Under the pieces are notes generated by a model that did not search any database, was not told the origin of the DNA, and worked only from the letters and a program-made list of their open reading frames with translations. A DNA stretch of 64,000 nt from Tenebrio molitor (Eukaryota > Arthropoda > Insecta > Coleoptera > Tenebrionidae), in assembly GCF_963966145.1 (NCBI RefSeq), contig NC_091046.1, forward strand, positions 9,982,001 through 10,046,000. The letters run 5' to 3'. The translations under genes and the position numbers were made by a program. Below are positions 34,441 to 45,882 of the stretch, one piece after another. Position 1 is the first letter of the stretch; each line of letters starts with the position of its first letter.

Positions 34441-37400
34441 AAATGGGATGAAAAAAGTTAGATGTCCAAGTAATTAATGTTAGATGTATTTTAAAGAATT
34501 ATTTTTAAAGTTTCAATAAAATTCCAGATTTTTTTCCAGCCCTTATGTGCAATTTTTGTCTTGAAATTCACGTTCATTTATTTTAGTTATTCATTTATCC
34601 AGGTCAGTTGGTGAGAAACGTTGATTTTGATAATATTAAATTTCCAGACTGTGCAAAGTTGTTTTCTTGACTTCCGCAAGTACACTGTGAAATAGGCGAG
34701 TACGTTAACAGTGAATAATATTATAGCTGGAAGGTGAGGAAATGGTCAAACAGCCAAAGTAGTTTGGATAAGGTTAGTCGGGTTCGAATTCTGTTTATAT
34801 TTGCCAGAGACCCAGCTTAGTGTAACAATTTCAGCACGCACAATCGATCTGCTGGTGGTTATGTAGGGCACAATTTGTCCCTCCTCCAGTAAAGTGCCAG
34901 GAATGTGCTGGGCCAGATTGTTTGGCCATATTTAGGAAATTATGAATTCTGCAAAAACTCGACTTGACGATATTCATTTGTGGGGAAATCTGACAACGTT
35001 CCAAAACTGATGAGAAATGTTAAAGTTTCCCGGAGAAAACTCATTTTTTCAGAAAATTGCTAGATAAATGAGGTCTCATTTCTTAAACGTCGGCATCTAA
35101 AACATGTATTTGGTATATTGTGGTTAAGGAAGAAAAGAATTCGGCAGAAATGGGGAGTTGATTAAAGATCGCGATGGAGGGCTTCGCAACACAGACCGGG
35201 TGAAGGAGAAATTTAATAAAAAGATTTTACAGCAATGTTATTGTTTTTGTTTCAATTTGAAGGACCTCGCAGGGCATTAGTCGGTCTAAAACGATCGCGC
35301 TCGCAGACCGGGGGCGAATTGCAGTTGTGCTGTGGTAGTTAGGGTTTTATTAAACAAAACCGAGCATGTCGCTTTCACCGCGTTTATGTTTTGGATAATC
35401 CTATGATTGGCGATTTTGCAGTTAAAGGTGCGCGATATTTTACGATAGCGGTTTCCGTTAATTACCGAATTTACTCCCGTCCCTCCCTCTCTTTCTGGCC
35501 CCGGCAGGAAATTTACACAAAACCCCCCATCAGCCCAATTACATATGATACTTTCACAAAATAAATGGAAGTCTGCTTCACGGTCGTAACAGAAATACGA
35601 CTTTTGATATTTTTTGCTCGACTGGTCATGACGGACAATTAACCTTCTACCCCAATATGTAACAGTCGGTCCGATAAATACGCGATCGATGAATTGTGCA
35701 AAATCGCGGCTGGGATCAGTTGGTGGACTGGAGTTGGGGCTCCATCAAAAGACCAATATGAATCCAGTTTCGCAATGATCCTCCACGATCCGCAACGATA
35801 TGAAATTTGAACTTCAAAGAAAATGTATTTTGGGGTATGTTTGGACTATTAAATTTTAAATTGCCTCCCTTCTTCTCGGGGATTAGCGGCTCAAAGGGGA
35901 CCCTCGGACAGTCGGGAGTGTCGAAATTTATCAGCTTGACCCTGCCTTATTCCCTGCAATAATCCCACATCGCGGCTTATTAATCTTGCAGCGCCTCACA
36001 TGCCTAATCATTTTGCCCAACCGAAACACGAACCCATCTCTATCGCAACTTTACGAACTCCAACAACACCAGAGCAATTCCCTCCAAGACTCTATTATGC
36101 TGGCACAGTCGTACGAAAGTAAAAACAACAGAATCATCTCGACAATAACAACAACAACAACAACACGACGCTCCTGATTTATTACGTCTGGCCCACCATC
36201 AGATACCAGGCACTACTTTCAGGTACTTAAATTTTTTACAACGTGCTCTCCTCACCTAATTCCGTAATTTTGCATAATGATGTACAATTTTCAAAAAGCT
36301 TTTCAATGTTAAACGCGAACATCTCTAGTTATTTACTTCTGAAACATGGTTTTATACTTTACATCCAGTGTAGGTTTTACGCTCTATGACCGTAAGTCTC
36401 TCGAGCGACATTTTTCAAAGTAAATAAATCGACTCGAATTTTTAATCATAATCGTAACGACGCAACGGATGGTTTTAGCTAATTTTTTGCTCTTATCTGC
36501 ATCAGTGACTGCCATAAACAACCCCTCGAACTGTTTTATTAGGCATCCGAGGATCTTTTTTTATCAATCACTATCTTCGTTTATAGCGTCCAATTTAGTT
36601 TATGATCTGTTTATTAAGTGCCGTTGGACTAGCTAACTCCCCAGCTATCTTGAAACATGTGAACTTGTCAGAACTTTAACCTTTGTGTCTATAAAGCTGA
36701 AACGAACATAAAAGCCTCCTTTTTGTTGTTAGGCCAAGATGACAGTTGATAAAAAGCCCTCACAAGAAAAAGCTGCATGTGCGAATTCCGTTGTTTATTA
36801 TTTTGCCAAGTGCGGCTGAAATGCTTTAAACAAACGTACGACAGAAGCTTTTCAAAAATGATTCGCGTATTAAAAGAAAGAGTTGGTTTGAGTTGTTGTA
36901 GCTTTGTCCCTTAATTAAATCCCCGACGTGATCCCACATGTTTTCTGTTGGGTTCAAATCTGGAGAATGGACGGAAAGAAGGAATTTATGAGTGCGACAA
37001 CTTTTGCAGTATTTTTAGTACCGCTGATTTGGACGGCATATTGCAGGAGAATTTTAATGAAATGCTTGTGTACTTAAAGCAAGCAACGAATAAAGGGAGA
37101 GTTATTGCCCGGAGTCGGGTGCGCAATGAGAACAAAAAAACAAGAATTGTTTTATTTTTGAGTAATAAATATCCATTACGGTGTTTTTAAATACGTAACG
37201 TTATTATGATCTTGTTTGAATGCGAGGTAGCATTGTGAAAAAAGACTGGGGCGAATTTTCTCCGCGCCTTATATTTTGGAAGGATCAAATTTAACTGGGG
37301 CTCTTTCGCTGCGCCGAAAAAGATAACAATGGTTTAATTTTTAGCCGGCGCTCCTCACCGATGATAAACAATGAAGTGTGTGCCGAGAATGGGGCGGGCG

Positions 37401-38683
37401 TTGTGCCGTTTTAAAAATAGAAAAGGGTAATTTATCGTTCAGTCGCAGTTGATGGCGGTTATATATATTCGGCGAAATACGTAAACCAGCAGAGTAGACG
37501 GCGAGTTAATACAAATGGCGGGAATTTACTTAAGCGCGTCGGATGCGGTCCGGACGAACGAGAGGGTCGGTTCCGTATCCGCAATATGAATTAGTCTGCG
37601 AAATGTAATGTCATGTGCTCAACGTTTGATTATTTCATCGCGCGCGACCAACGGCGCGGGTGCGAGGGCGGCGGCGGCGGCGGCGTTTAGCAATGCAGAT
37701 GGTGCTCGTCTGAGACTGGACCGCATCTACATATCTTATTCCCATTTCGTTGGGCGGGAAATATATTAGGAATAAGTCCGCGGGCGAGCGGCGGTTATCG
37801 CGTCGGACGTAAATCAATATTTGTGCTGCTCTCTCCTCTTTGGAGGAACAACTGCGCCGCCTTCCACCTACTTTATCACAATTTTTCTTCCCATTCGTCC
37901 TGTAATTGCCAAATAAGACAACTCATTTGGTTATTCAAACAGCGTTACCACCAGCGGCAATCAGCGGAATACCACTAACGATGCGAATCTAAAATTACCA
38001 AGTGCTCTCGCGCTACAACGAAATTTGTCAAGCAAACACGACGGGAATTTGATACAGCCGCCGCCGCCGCCGTCGCCGTCACAAGACGACTACGACGATG
38101 CCTGCCTGCCTGGTTAGAGAGAATTAAAAATCGCTCTTGCTAAACACTATTCCCCGACTTGATATGTATTTTACATTCAACGAGAACCGTACAGCTTTAC
38201 GCACTTTCGTTCCGACTTCCGTTCAACACACGACGACGATCTTCTGCGTCTTTGCGGTTTCCGACACCAACAAGTCTGACTTTCACTCGTACAGAAATTT
38301 ATATAAATAGTCGCATACAAATGCTCAGACAACAACGAGTTCAGGTTCAAAAGTTTAAGTCGATGCTTCTAGTAAACGCATTAACACATCTCGGTGTAGC
38401 CAGAATATACACTTTCGATTCAGTTATTCAATTGGAATCTCGATCGGTTGTTTTGGTTTATATTAATGTTCACTTACTTACTACAACTCGATGACAAAAA
38501 CCAAAAGAAACGATCTCAATGTCGATTTTAGTTTTAATTTTTTATTCGATTATCCTCCATGGACTGGATTGCTACTACAGCCACTGTAATCTTTGCAACT
38601 AATAAAAAAAACAGCTACTAGCAACAGCTTTGATAATAAACCAAAAAAAAACAAAACAAAAAGCACTTTAGATGGACTAATAA
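34441..38683. other. Non-coding block with GC-rich patch at 37.4-38.1 kb
   Basis: No coding frame is credible. Simple repeats include (AAC)n near 36148-36172, (GGC)n at about 37665-37686 and (GCC)n at about 38058-38080. The 37.4-38.1 kb patch is CpG-rich with a TCAGTC initiator-like match at 37439-37445, so it is a candidate promoter or 5' UTR of an unidentified transcript. That is inference only. Confidence 0.35.
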
Positions 38684-38797
38684 TGCCCGGTTTCTGGAAC
38701 GGCCCAATAACTAACTGACCGGTTAAATCAAGCGTTGCTATAGAAACGCTAGAAAGTAAACTCCGTACGGTGATAGATTGCACGTTTTTAAATTCTA

Positions 38798-40253
38798 CAG
38801 GGTCTCTATAAATGATTGTCTGGTCAAGCCAGCCTTGGAAAAAAAATTTACTGTTCCGCTTTTTTGAAACCGATGCCAAATTCTAGTTCGTTTTCACGGT
38901 CACTTCTGACATTAGTGACTGACGTTTCGTTTGCGCTTGTCAGTCGAGTTTTGGTTCCTTATATTCGTTTTGTCGCAGTTAATCACAGTTAATATACACC
39001 AAAAATCAGTATTTTTCAATAAAAATTGCAAGTACGTCCGCTTTTAGAGGTAAATACACTGGCAAAATTTGTGAGGTTATGCTTTAATGTTTTATGTTTT
39101 ATTTTAGCTTTATTTTAATTATAATGGTTTATTCTGTTGAACAGAACACGTTCATTGTTGTTTTTTGCTTTCGAAATGGAAGGTTTAGTAATGGGGAATA
39201 ATGTGTTTGTAAAAATGAATTCCATCAAAATATCTGAACATTGTGAACAGATTTTTAACAATCAGAACAATTAGCAAGGGTAATTCATTAGGACGAGCAC
39301 CAGTATCTGATGAAATACTCGAGGATTTGAAAGAAATGGTGGAAAAGACTCTACAGATATCCATAGCCTGTTTATCTCAACAATCTGGTGTACCACGATG
39401 CACTTGTCACAAAATCATTAAAAATAGGCTACAACTGCATCTTTATAAAATTAGTGTTGTACAAGAACTCCAACCTGCAGATTATCAAAGTTGTGTTTAA
39501 TAATGTGTTCAGTTTGAAAATCACCTCAATTTCATAATTTGGAGTGCTGAGAATCCACACCAATTTGTAGACTCCTTTACATGTTTTGAAAATTGGTGTG
39601 TGGAACTGTGGATAGCAGTGTTGCTGTACCCTTAACTAAGAAGTGCTGCAAAATATTTTTGAAAATAAATGAAGAATTGTCAAGTGTTTAGAAGTTAATG
39701 GGGGACATTCCCAATCTATTTTATAAAAAAATACCTATTTGTTATCGTTATTTAGTGTTGAATATATTTGATTTTACTGAAAAACCAGTAAGACTTATTT
39801 GTTATGAAAAACAGTGTTATTTATATTGGAAGAAAAAATGGGAGTCAATACCATATTCGACAATTCAGTCTAGGTGGTATTTACCACTAGCATAAAACAA
39901 GAAATGTGAAAGCACTAAAGCAGACAAAAAGGCAGTATCAAGTATTGTATTGTGGTATACGGGGACAAGGTGTTCTCAATATTTATCTGTTTGGATTTGT
40001 TCTCATACCAATTCCTGTACAGTGTGTGGCGGTACGATGGGGGCAATAATTGTTCCCCTGTTGGTGTTGATATTAAATAATAAATACATCAATGTTAGCA
40101 AGAGTAAAGCACAGTTGAAACTTGTCTCTGGTTAAAAGCCAACAACCTAACCTGAAAATGTGACATTCATTATTTGCCGAACAAAGCGGCACATTCAAAA
40201 TTTGACAAGTTTCCATGGCTGGCTGGACCCGACAATCATTTATAGAGACCCTG
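38798..40253 (+). mobile_element. TA-flanked CAGGGTCTC-ended element with broken transposase, 1456 bp
   Basis: The left end CAGGGTCTCTATAAATGATT is perfectly mirrored at the right end, with TA at 38796-38797 and 40254-40255. The arms continue through GTC-GG-CAGCCAGCC for about 50 bp. Inside are remnants of a Tc1/mariner (IS630)-like transposase on the plus strand. It sits within 38684-40496. Confidence 0.85.
39178..39620 (+). pseudogene. Tc1/mariner-like transposase remnant
   Basis: Reading starts at ATG 39178 (MEGLVMGNNVFVK), shifts frame near 39270, and continues with LGRAPVSDEILEDLKEMVE, then CLSQQSGVPRCTCHKIIKN, then LYKISVVQELQPADYQ. This is the helix-turn-helix DNA-binding region of insect IS630/Tc1-type proteins, including the GRP-like (GRA) hook and the LxPxD segment. 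Beyond the stop near 39500 a WSAENPHQFV block from the catalytic region appears. The rest of the DDE core is lost, so it is non-functional. Confidence 0.65.
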
Positions 40254-40596
40254 TAGTTCCAAAACATAAAACAGTGAAAAATACTAAACTCTCCATCTCA
40301 ATTGTTTCACGTTATGTAGAAAACCATTGTATCCCTGCAGATTAATTCCCGCCAAACCGGTTTCTGTGTCTGTCTTCTGTCAAAAAACGTGCAATCTACC
40401 AGAGTAAGGAGTATAACCAAGCACATTACAGGATTTTTGTATTTATCGGAGAGTTAACTAACTGGCCCAATAAAATTGTTTCCACAAACCGGGCCTAAGC
40501 TAGCTATTATAGCTTAAAATTATTATGAATAAACCAATAAATCCATTATTATTTATTGCTTAAAAGAATGTAAAAAATTTACACGTGGTTATTATA

Positions 40597-40801
40597 TGGG
40601 GTGTTTATTTAAATGTCTCCTCAAAGTTGGCGTTGAGAGTCGATTGTGAACGCACCATTCGTCAGTTTGCAGAGTAAAAACACAAACAACGCAAAAAGTG
40701 AGGTTAGATTGAAACAGCTGATCCGTGATCCGTAATCCGTGGTGCGTTCACAATCGACTCTTCAACGCCGCCTTTGAGGAAACATTTAAATGAACACCCG
40801 A
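40597..40801. mobile_element. 205-bp MITE family, copy 2 of 3
   Basis: This copy shows both long arms most clearly: GGTGTTTATTTAAATG … CAAAGTTGGCGTTGA on the left and TTCAACGCCGCCTTTGAGG … CATTTAAATGAACACCC on the right. The core carries AACAACGCAAAAAGTGAGG and a GATCCGTGATCCGTAATCCG triplet repeat. Confidence 0.87.
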
Positions 40802-41707
40802 TGCATATCGCAATTCAAAATAGGTTATTTTGAAGTTACTACAACTTTCAGGATGGCATTTTCTTTCCATTACTAACATTGACATGTTTCAATCTTTACT
40901 GTTGAATAGCCAAATAGTAGAAGAAGTCGTTATTGTTGTGCTATATAATCGTATTTATCTCGAAAGGTAATTTTTCGAGAGGTATCGCTGTTGCAAAGTT
41001 AGAATTGTCTTGTCTTGCTGAAATGGAACATTTTGTTCAATTTCTAATTCCTTGTTAAATAATGCCAGGATACATTTTTCATCAAAAAATTTTACCGTCT
41101 GCTGTTTGGAGAGCAGAGAGATTTTCCCTTACTTTAAGTCCAGCATTTTTGTCACTGGCATAATCATGAACCTCTTGTATTATTCCTGAATTCCTGATGA
41201 GGGAGTGGTCTGAACCTTTGGACCGCGCTAATCATCTTTCACTATTTTATTGATCGTTGTGTACCATACGAAACAAGTCATCATAATTTTTTTGTCAGTT
41301 TGTACGTCTTTGTGCCGCTTTAATCAAGTTTAGCTTAGAACTTAATAACAGCTTTGTTCCAAAAGTTTCCACAACACACATTTTTTGTGTTTCGTCAGAC
41401 GTTACAGAAAAATAAATAACGAAACCATCGTACAGTGTTAACATTGCAGTATCAGTTTAAACTGAAACTGGAGGCTCTGTGTATATATTTAAAAGTAACA
41501 TAAAAAGTTTTGCCTTTGGTTGTTGTTCTTGTATCATATTCGTTGCTCTCTAGAAGTAGGTGCCACAACCACAGGCAACTGTAAGTTGTGGTTCGTCCAA
41601 CAGACAGATAGTGATAAATTTAATTTGTGATGGATATTTGTATCGAGCAAGAAGGTTATAAATTATACAATTGTGAAAAAGGATCCATACACTGCGAGGC
41701 ACTCAGA
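40802..41707. other. Non-coding stretch
   Basis: No gene recognised. A short open frame begins at ATG 41629 (MDICIEQEGYKLYNCEKG…, 39 codons to a TAG at 41746) without a known motif and runs into the next inverted repeat. Confidence 0.35.
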
Positions 41708-41975
41708 AAGGAATTGAAATACAAATGTGAAATTTTCGCAGTTCATTAGTCTCGTTAAAACGTCAAATTCAAATTGGTTGGGATGAGACACCACAAGATG
41801 AAATCGATCACTCGATCACCTTCTTTGAGCATACTGCGAAGGATAAATGAGTGCATTCGCAGAGATGTCACATTACGATTTTCTTTTGTCGTTTGCAGTA
41901 ACATTTTTTACTGCAAATGTCGATGATCTATTTCTTTTAACGAGACAAATAAACTGTTAAATTTCAATTCCTTCC
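41708..41975. mobile_element. Imperfect inverted-repeat element, about 268 bp
   Basis: AGGAATTGAAAT … TAGTCTCGTTAAAA on the left is answered by TTTTAACGAGACAAATAAA … ATTTCAATTCCTT on the right. A small inner hairpin (TTTGCAGTAA / TTTACTGCAAA) lies near 41893-41920. There is no coding content. Confidence 0.5.
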
Positions 41976-42539
41976 AGGTGTGACGCTATTTTGCCCAGAT
42001 ATGTGACTCACACGTTAGACAAGTTGCAGTTATAGGGATGATAAAATATTCTGTTTTAATTTTAAATTAAAATATTCTGATGTAAAATCATACGTACGAG
42101 GTCCTCAAAACCGGGAATGTGATTCTCGATACTCAATAGTAACAGTTAAATACAGAAGTGGCTCCATAATGATGTGGCGCTGTTGTGGGACTTGGATTCA
42201 CCAATTTACAAAACTATTAGTATAATGAATGAAATCAAATACAAATACATATTAGAGAATGCTTTGTTACCAAATTCTAACGAGTATTATTATCGATTAA
42301 TGTAAATTATTTGACAGTTACGGAATGACAATTTCCAAAGTGTACCGCGAAATAATGAAAAAAAAGTCATAAATGATCATTTTGCAACATCAATTTAAAC
42401 TTATTCCTTTACGAATTCTATCAAGCAACAAAATATTTTTTTTCTTCAGACGTCACTAAAATATGACATGCTGCTGGATTGATAATGCTAAAGTGTCACT
42501 TCATTGCCATGGCATCTGACAAGCTGACGAGCGACAGAT
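41976..42539. other. Non-coding AT-rich stretch
   Basis: Nothing recognised apart from a 22-bp motif (GCTGACGAGCGACAGATA, near 42523) that recurs at about 42991. Confidence 0.4.
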
Positions 42540-42673
42540 ATAGTATATTATATATTGAGGGAGAGAAATGCATGATTTTTCCTAAGGTGCAGTTTGTAGC
42601 CAGAGGGCGAAGCCCGAGGGCTACAAAGCACCGAGGGAAAAATGAGCATTCTCTCCAGAAGTATATATACTAT
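42540..42673. mobile_element. Hairpin MITE with GC-rich tip, 134 bp
   Basis: The arms ATAGTATATTATATAT … GGAGAGAAATGCATGATTTT … GGTGCAGTTTGTAGCC are mirrored on the right (GGCTACAAAGCACC … AAAATGAGCATTCTCTCC … TATATATACTAT). The tip is GAGGGCGAAGCCCGAGG. It resembles in design the hairpins at 18485, 60691 and 63779. Confidence 0.7.
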
Positions 42674-42786
42674 TTTTTTCACGGTAGGGAGTAGAAACAG
42701 CACAAAAATCTCAAATTTTAAGAATAAAAAAATGATGACAAATGAGTTGTCATCTTTCGATGAATTTAATGGAATTAGTAGTTGCC

Positions 42787-42875
42787 TTGACAACACAATT
42801 AGATTTTTGTCACAACAGTCAAAAAAAATGAAAACTCCCATTAGATTTTTGTCACAACTGTCAAAAAAATGAAAA
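42787..42875. repeat. Tandem duplication, about 45 bp x 2
   Basis: ATTAGATTTTTGTCACAAC followed by (A/T)GTC, an A run and TGAAAACTCCC occurs twice in a row, at about 42798-42839 and 42840-42880. The second copy runs directly into a perfect palindrome. Confidence 0.8.
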
Positions 42876-42909
42876 CTCCCTAGGGAGCAAATATTTGCTC
42901 CCTAGGGAG
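42876..42909. repeat. Perfect 34-bp palindrome
   Basis: CTCCCTAGGGAGCAAAT and its exact reverse complement meet with no spacer. It also contains two internal 12-bp palindromes (CTCCCTAGGGAG). Confidence 0.95.
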
Positions 42910-43009
42910 AAAATGCTCTACTTCTGTCACGATGTTGACATCCGAAAAGTTGATTTCTACTCCCGATCGTGAAAAAAAGTTATTATCTCCGCTGACGAGC
43001 GGCAGATAA

Positions 43010-43243
43010 AGTAAATTAGACGAAATTCCTAACGCAGATTTTAACAAATTCCTTTCCGAATCTGACATATTGAAAGCTGAAGTGAATAAACAAGATTTAA
43101 TCAAGAAACTTGTACGTAATTGTAAAACGTACTTACAAAATCCATCCAAATTAAAACGGGTTGACAGACGAATACCTAATTATTTAAAAAAAATCGGATT
43201 TTGTTCACATCATAGTAACGCTTTCCAAAACAAGCTACATTAA
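43010..43243 (+). CDS. Possible exon or element gene fragment, unknown
   Basis: A plus-strand frame stays open for 77 codons between TAA at 43007 and TAA at 43241 in an AT-rich region. It reads like real protein: FNKFLSESDILKAEVNKQD, KKLVRNCKTYLQNPSKLKR, PNYLKKIGFCSHHSN. There is no ATG, so it would need an upstream exon (an acceptor-like TTAG ends at 43019) or be a decayed fragment. It looks helical and lysine-rich. I recognise no family. It follows a 22-bp direct repeat shared with 42523 and may belong to an unrecognised mobile element. Confidence 0.3.
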   Translation, partial: SKLDEIPNADFNKFLSESDILKAEVNKQDLIKKLVRNCKTYLQNPSKLKRVDRRIPNYLKKIGFCSHHSNAFQNKLH

Positions 43244-43351
43244 TTTATCAGTCTACCGAATCTTCTACCTTAAAATAATTCCTGGTTTTTTAACATTTCT
43301 TAAATAATAATAATAATTTGTTATGAAAGTTTGAAGAAAAAATAGTACATA

Positions 43352-43853
43352 CAGGGTATGGGTTCGTTGAAATTTGGCACAGAGTTAGAAGTGTTTTTCA
43401 ATTTTCTAACATCATTTATTTTGAAGATACAAGGCTAACTTGATTTTTTTTTAAATGGCACACGGGGTGTCAAATTTAATATTACTGAAAAGAGTATTTT
43501 TTTTATAAATTCAGTGATGTAACACATGCCCAAATCGCCGCCATTTTGAGTATTTTTTTTGCATAGAAATTAGGTATTTCACGTTTACACTTTTTATTTT
43601 TTTTTTAATTAAAATGTATTCTGTTTCAGTTTATTAATGTCTTATTTTTACACTTATTGACTTTTATTTATTTTTTGGTCAAAGTACAGGCGGCAAAGAT
43701 TTACGATAGCTAAAGAGGCTAACGAGGCTAACTAAATTTTATGCTTTTTCAAATTTTATTACATAATTCGATAATTTTTTATAAAGCTTTCAACGAGCTG
43801 TGCTAAACCGTTCTGAAAATATTTAGTTGTACCCATGCTTTTTAGCGACCCTG
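43352..43853. mobile_element. Possible CAGGGT-ended TA element, 502 bp
   Basis: CAGGGTATGGGTTC at the left and ACCCATGCTTTTTAGCGACC then CTG at the right give short, imperfect TIRs. Both are flanked by TA (43350-43351 and 43854-43855). The interior is AT-rich with no coding frame. The ends match the style of 8008-8593 and 45883-46268. Confidence 0.5.
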
Positions 43854-43855
43854 TA

Positions 43856-44982
43856 TTTGTGATTCGGAGCTCATTTTGTTCGGCAGACAAACTAGCAACC
43901 CTCAGCACATAAAACTTCATTTTTACTCCTAGTAACATAACATATTATTTTCTGTTTATTAAAAAATATTGAATTCGTGTTTAAGAACATTTTATTGATT
44001 TTCCTAAATACATTTTTGATTTTTTTACTGCAATGAAAGTGTGATTTTTGAATTTAAGACAGCTGTTTTTAAAAAAGAAATCAACTCTGAATTCACTAGA
44101 ATGAGTGATCGATAATTTTGGCACCAACTAAAAAATCTGACACAAAATAACTATAAACGGCCATAATCTGAGGAAATACCCTTGTCCACGTGGAACACAA
44201 CGTCGGGGAATATCATAAACTCAATAAAATTTTTCAACATTAAATTAAGAGATTTGTTTTGACTTGACCAAAACTCGCCAAGTTAGTTTCCGAAACGATT
44301 TTTCCTTTTCATGGTCACTTCCCAAATTACTTGGATTACATATTTTTTCAGCGAACTGGAAACTTTGTTTGTAGACGTCGACAAACTTAGCACAAAGCAC
44401 GTGCAAGAGCATGTAGATAATTTGTTTTGGTGTCTCAAAAGTTCAAGTTTTATTCTCGATATAACAACGTTGCTCTACTATTACATTTTCGCATTTTAGT
44501 TTGAAACTTTTAGGTTTCCGTTTATTATGTTAAATATCGTGTATAAGCAGTGTTAACGCATTAACAATCGTGTGCCTTAATTAACAAAAAGAAGGGTGTC
44601 AGTTGCCACCATTAAAAATGATTAATTGGTTATTCCCATCCTTCCGTGTACTAAAACTGGTACAGTCAATTGAAAAATCGGCGTTGGATCATCAGTATCG
44701 TGTACAACACACGAAAAATGTACTCCCAAAATAAAATAAACAACAGTAATGGTGCATGTTATATTAAACATTGATTGATACACGGGGATGAATATTTAAA
44801 CTGTTATTGATTTCTCATTTTCGAACTCTCCAAAACCTGCCCTGAAAGCGCACTCAAACTGGACTCGACGATACTGTATTTTGCTGTTATTTATGGATCA
44901 GGACCTGCTAATTAATTCTTAAATTAAAGGATTGTACCGGAAAAATTCAATTAAATCAGAGATCAATATTGTGTGAATTTTT
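43856..44982. other. Non-coding AT-rich stretch
   Basis: Nothing recognised. Confidence 0.4.
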
Positions 44983-45531
44983 TTGTGCGTTTTAATTATT
45001 CGATTATCCGTGATTCGGCAACGAGGGCCGAAAAAATTTCAGAAAAAACGCCATCCCCATTCAGCCGTGAAAGTTTCTGGTATATTGACACCGCAGTCGA
45101 TGCTACAACACCACAACGGATCATTTATAAAACAAAACCGAGATGAAGCCTGCAAACAAGCACGTGCCGCAACATTACAGCCCTATTTCTTTGCTCATCT
45201 CTGGAAACACGTACGACGCGGCGTTAAAAACCGTGACGTGTTATCCTGCGGGTCGTTATCCTCCATGTCGTTAGACGGCAAATCATCGACTCGAGCGGCG
45301 TCCTCGACTTTAAGGAGTTACCTACCGACGCCTTACAACGGCAACGCTTATCTCGTGAATGTCCGGCGCAGGAAAATTACTTCAATTCATTGGTTTAGAA
45401 AAACGGCTCGATCGCGAAGGAAATCTTCTCCCCCGACATCGGTGAATATTTTACAAATATGCATACTCGAAGATTTGTTTTGGTGTGGTACGCATTGCGT
45501 ACATAAAAGATTGGATTTCCACTGGAAATAA
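44983..45531 (+). CDS. Unassigned 182-codon open frame
   Basis: This is the longest single frame in the window (182 residues), in a GC- and CpG-richer island than its surroundings. The product is basic (many Arg/Lys/Ser) with no recognised domain, signal peptide or membrane segment, and no splice context was evident. The minus strand here also has an acidic open run (about 45193-45310: EDAARVDDLPSNDMEDNDPQ), which could equally be an exon of the luna activation region. I cannot choose; both may be chance. Confidence 0.2.
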   Translation: MCVLIIRLSVIRQRGPKKFQKKRHPHSAVKVSGILTPQSMLQHHNGSFIKQNRDEACKQARAATLQPYFFAHLWKHVRRGVKNRDVLSCGSLSSMSLDGKSSTRAASSTLRSYLPTPYNGNAYLVNVRRRKITSIHWFRKTARSRRKSSPPTSVNILQICILEDLFWCGTHCVHKRLDFHWK

Positions 45532-45548
45532 CTACGAAGAAAGCAGTC

Positions 45549-45746
45549 ATCTAAAAAATTAATTGATCAACATAATACTTTTTTGTTTTACCAAATACCT
45601 CTTACCAAAATCGGTAATCTAAAAAATGAACTAATATTGAAAAGAGGTATTTGGTAAAACAAAAAGTATTTTACGAGTATTATATCAAAAATCTAAAAAG
45701 TTAAGTAATATCGGAAAGAGGTATTTGGTAAACCAAAAAGTATTCT
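45549..45746. repeat. 74-bp repeat x 3, one tail inverted
   Basis: ATCTAAAAA starts units near 45549, 45617 and 45690. Units 2 and 3 end with AAGAGGTATTTGGTAAA(A/C)C then AAAAAGTATT (45642-45670, 45716-45744). In unit 1 the same 30-bp tail appears reversed (45574-45603, AATACTTTTTTGTTTTACC). The arms of units 1 and 2 can pair as a hairpin. Confidence 0.8.
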
Positions 45747-45882
45747 GTTCCAAAGCTGATAATAATTAATTAAAGTGCGGAAAGTCTGCAGCAGGATATC
45801 TAGTGCAAATATGGATTATTTGACAAAGAATGTGATTTTTACATATGCTAGAGAATTCCAACTATTCACATATTTACATATA

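Larger units (their letters stand above)
38684..40496. mobile_element. GCCCGGTTT-ended TIR element, split by an insertion
   Basis: The left end GCCCGGTTTCTGGAA pairs with the right end TTTCCACAAACCGGGC. Further in, both arms carry an ACTAACTG/TTAGTTAACT block next to GGCCCAAT or its inverse, and TAGATTGCACGTTTTT, so the arms are about 110 bp. The second element at 38798-40253 occupies the middle. Confidence 0.65.

Noticed and set aside
34780..34800. GGGTTCGAATTC resembling a tRNA T-arm
   Set aside because: No acceptor or anticodon stem could be placed around it.
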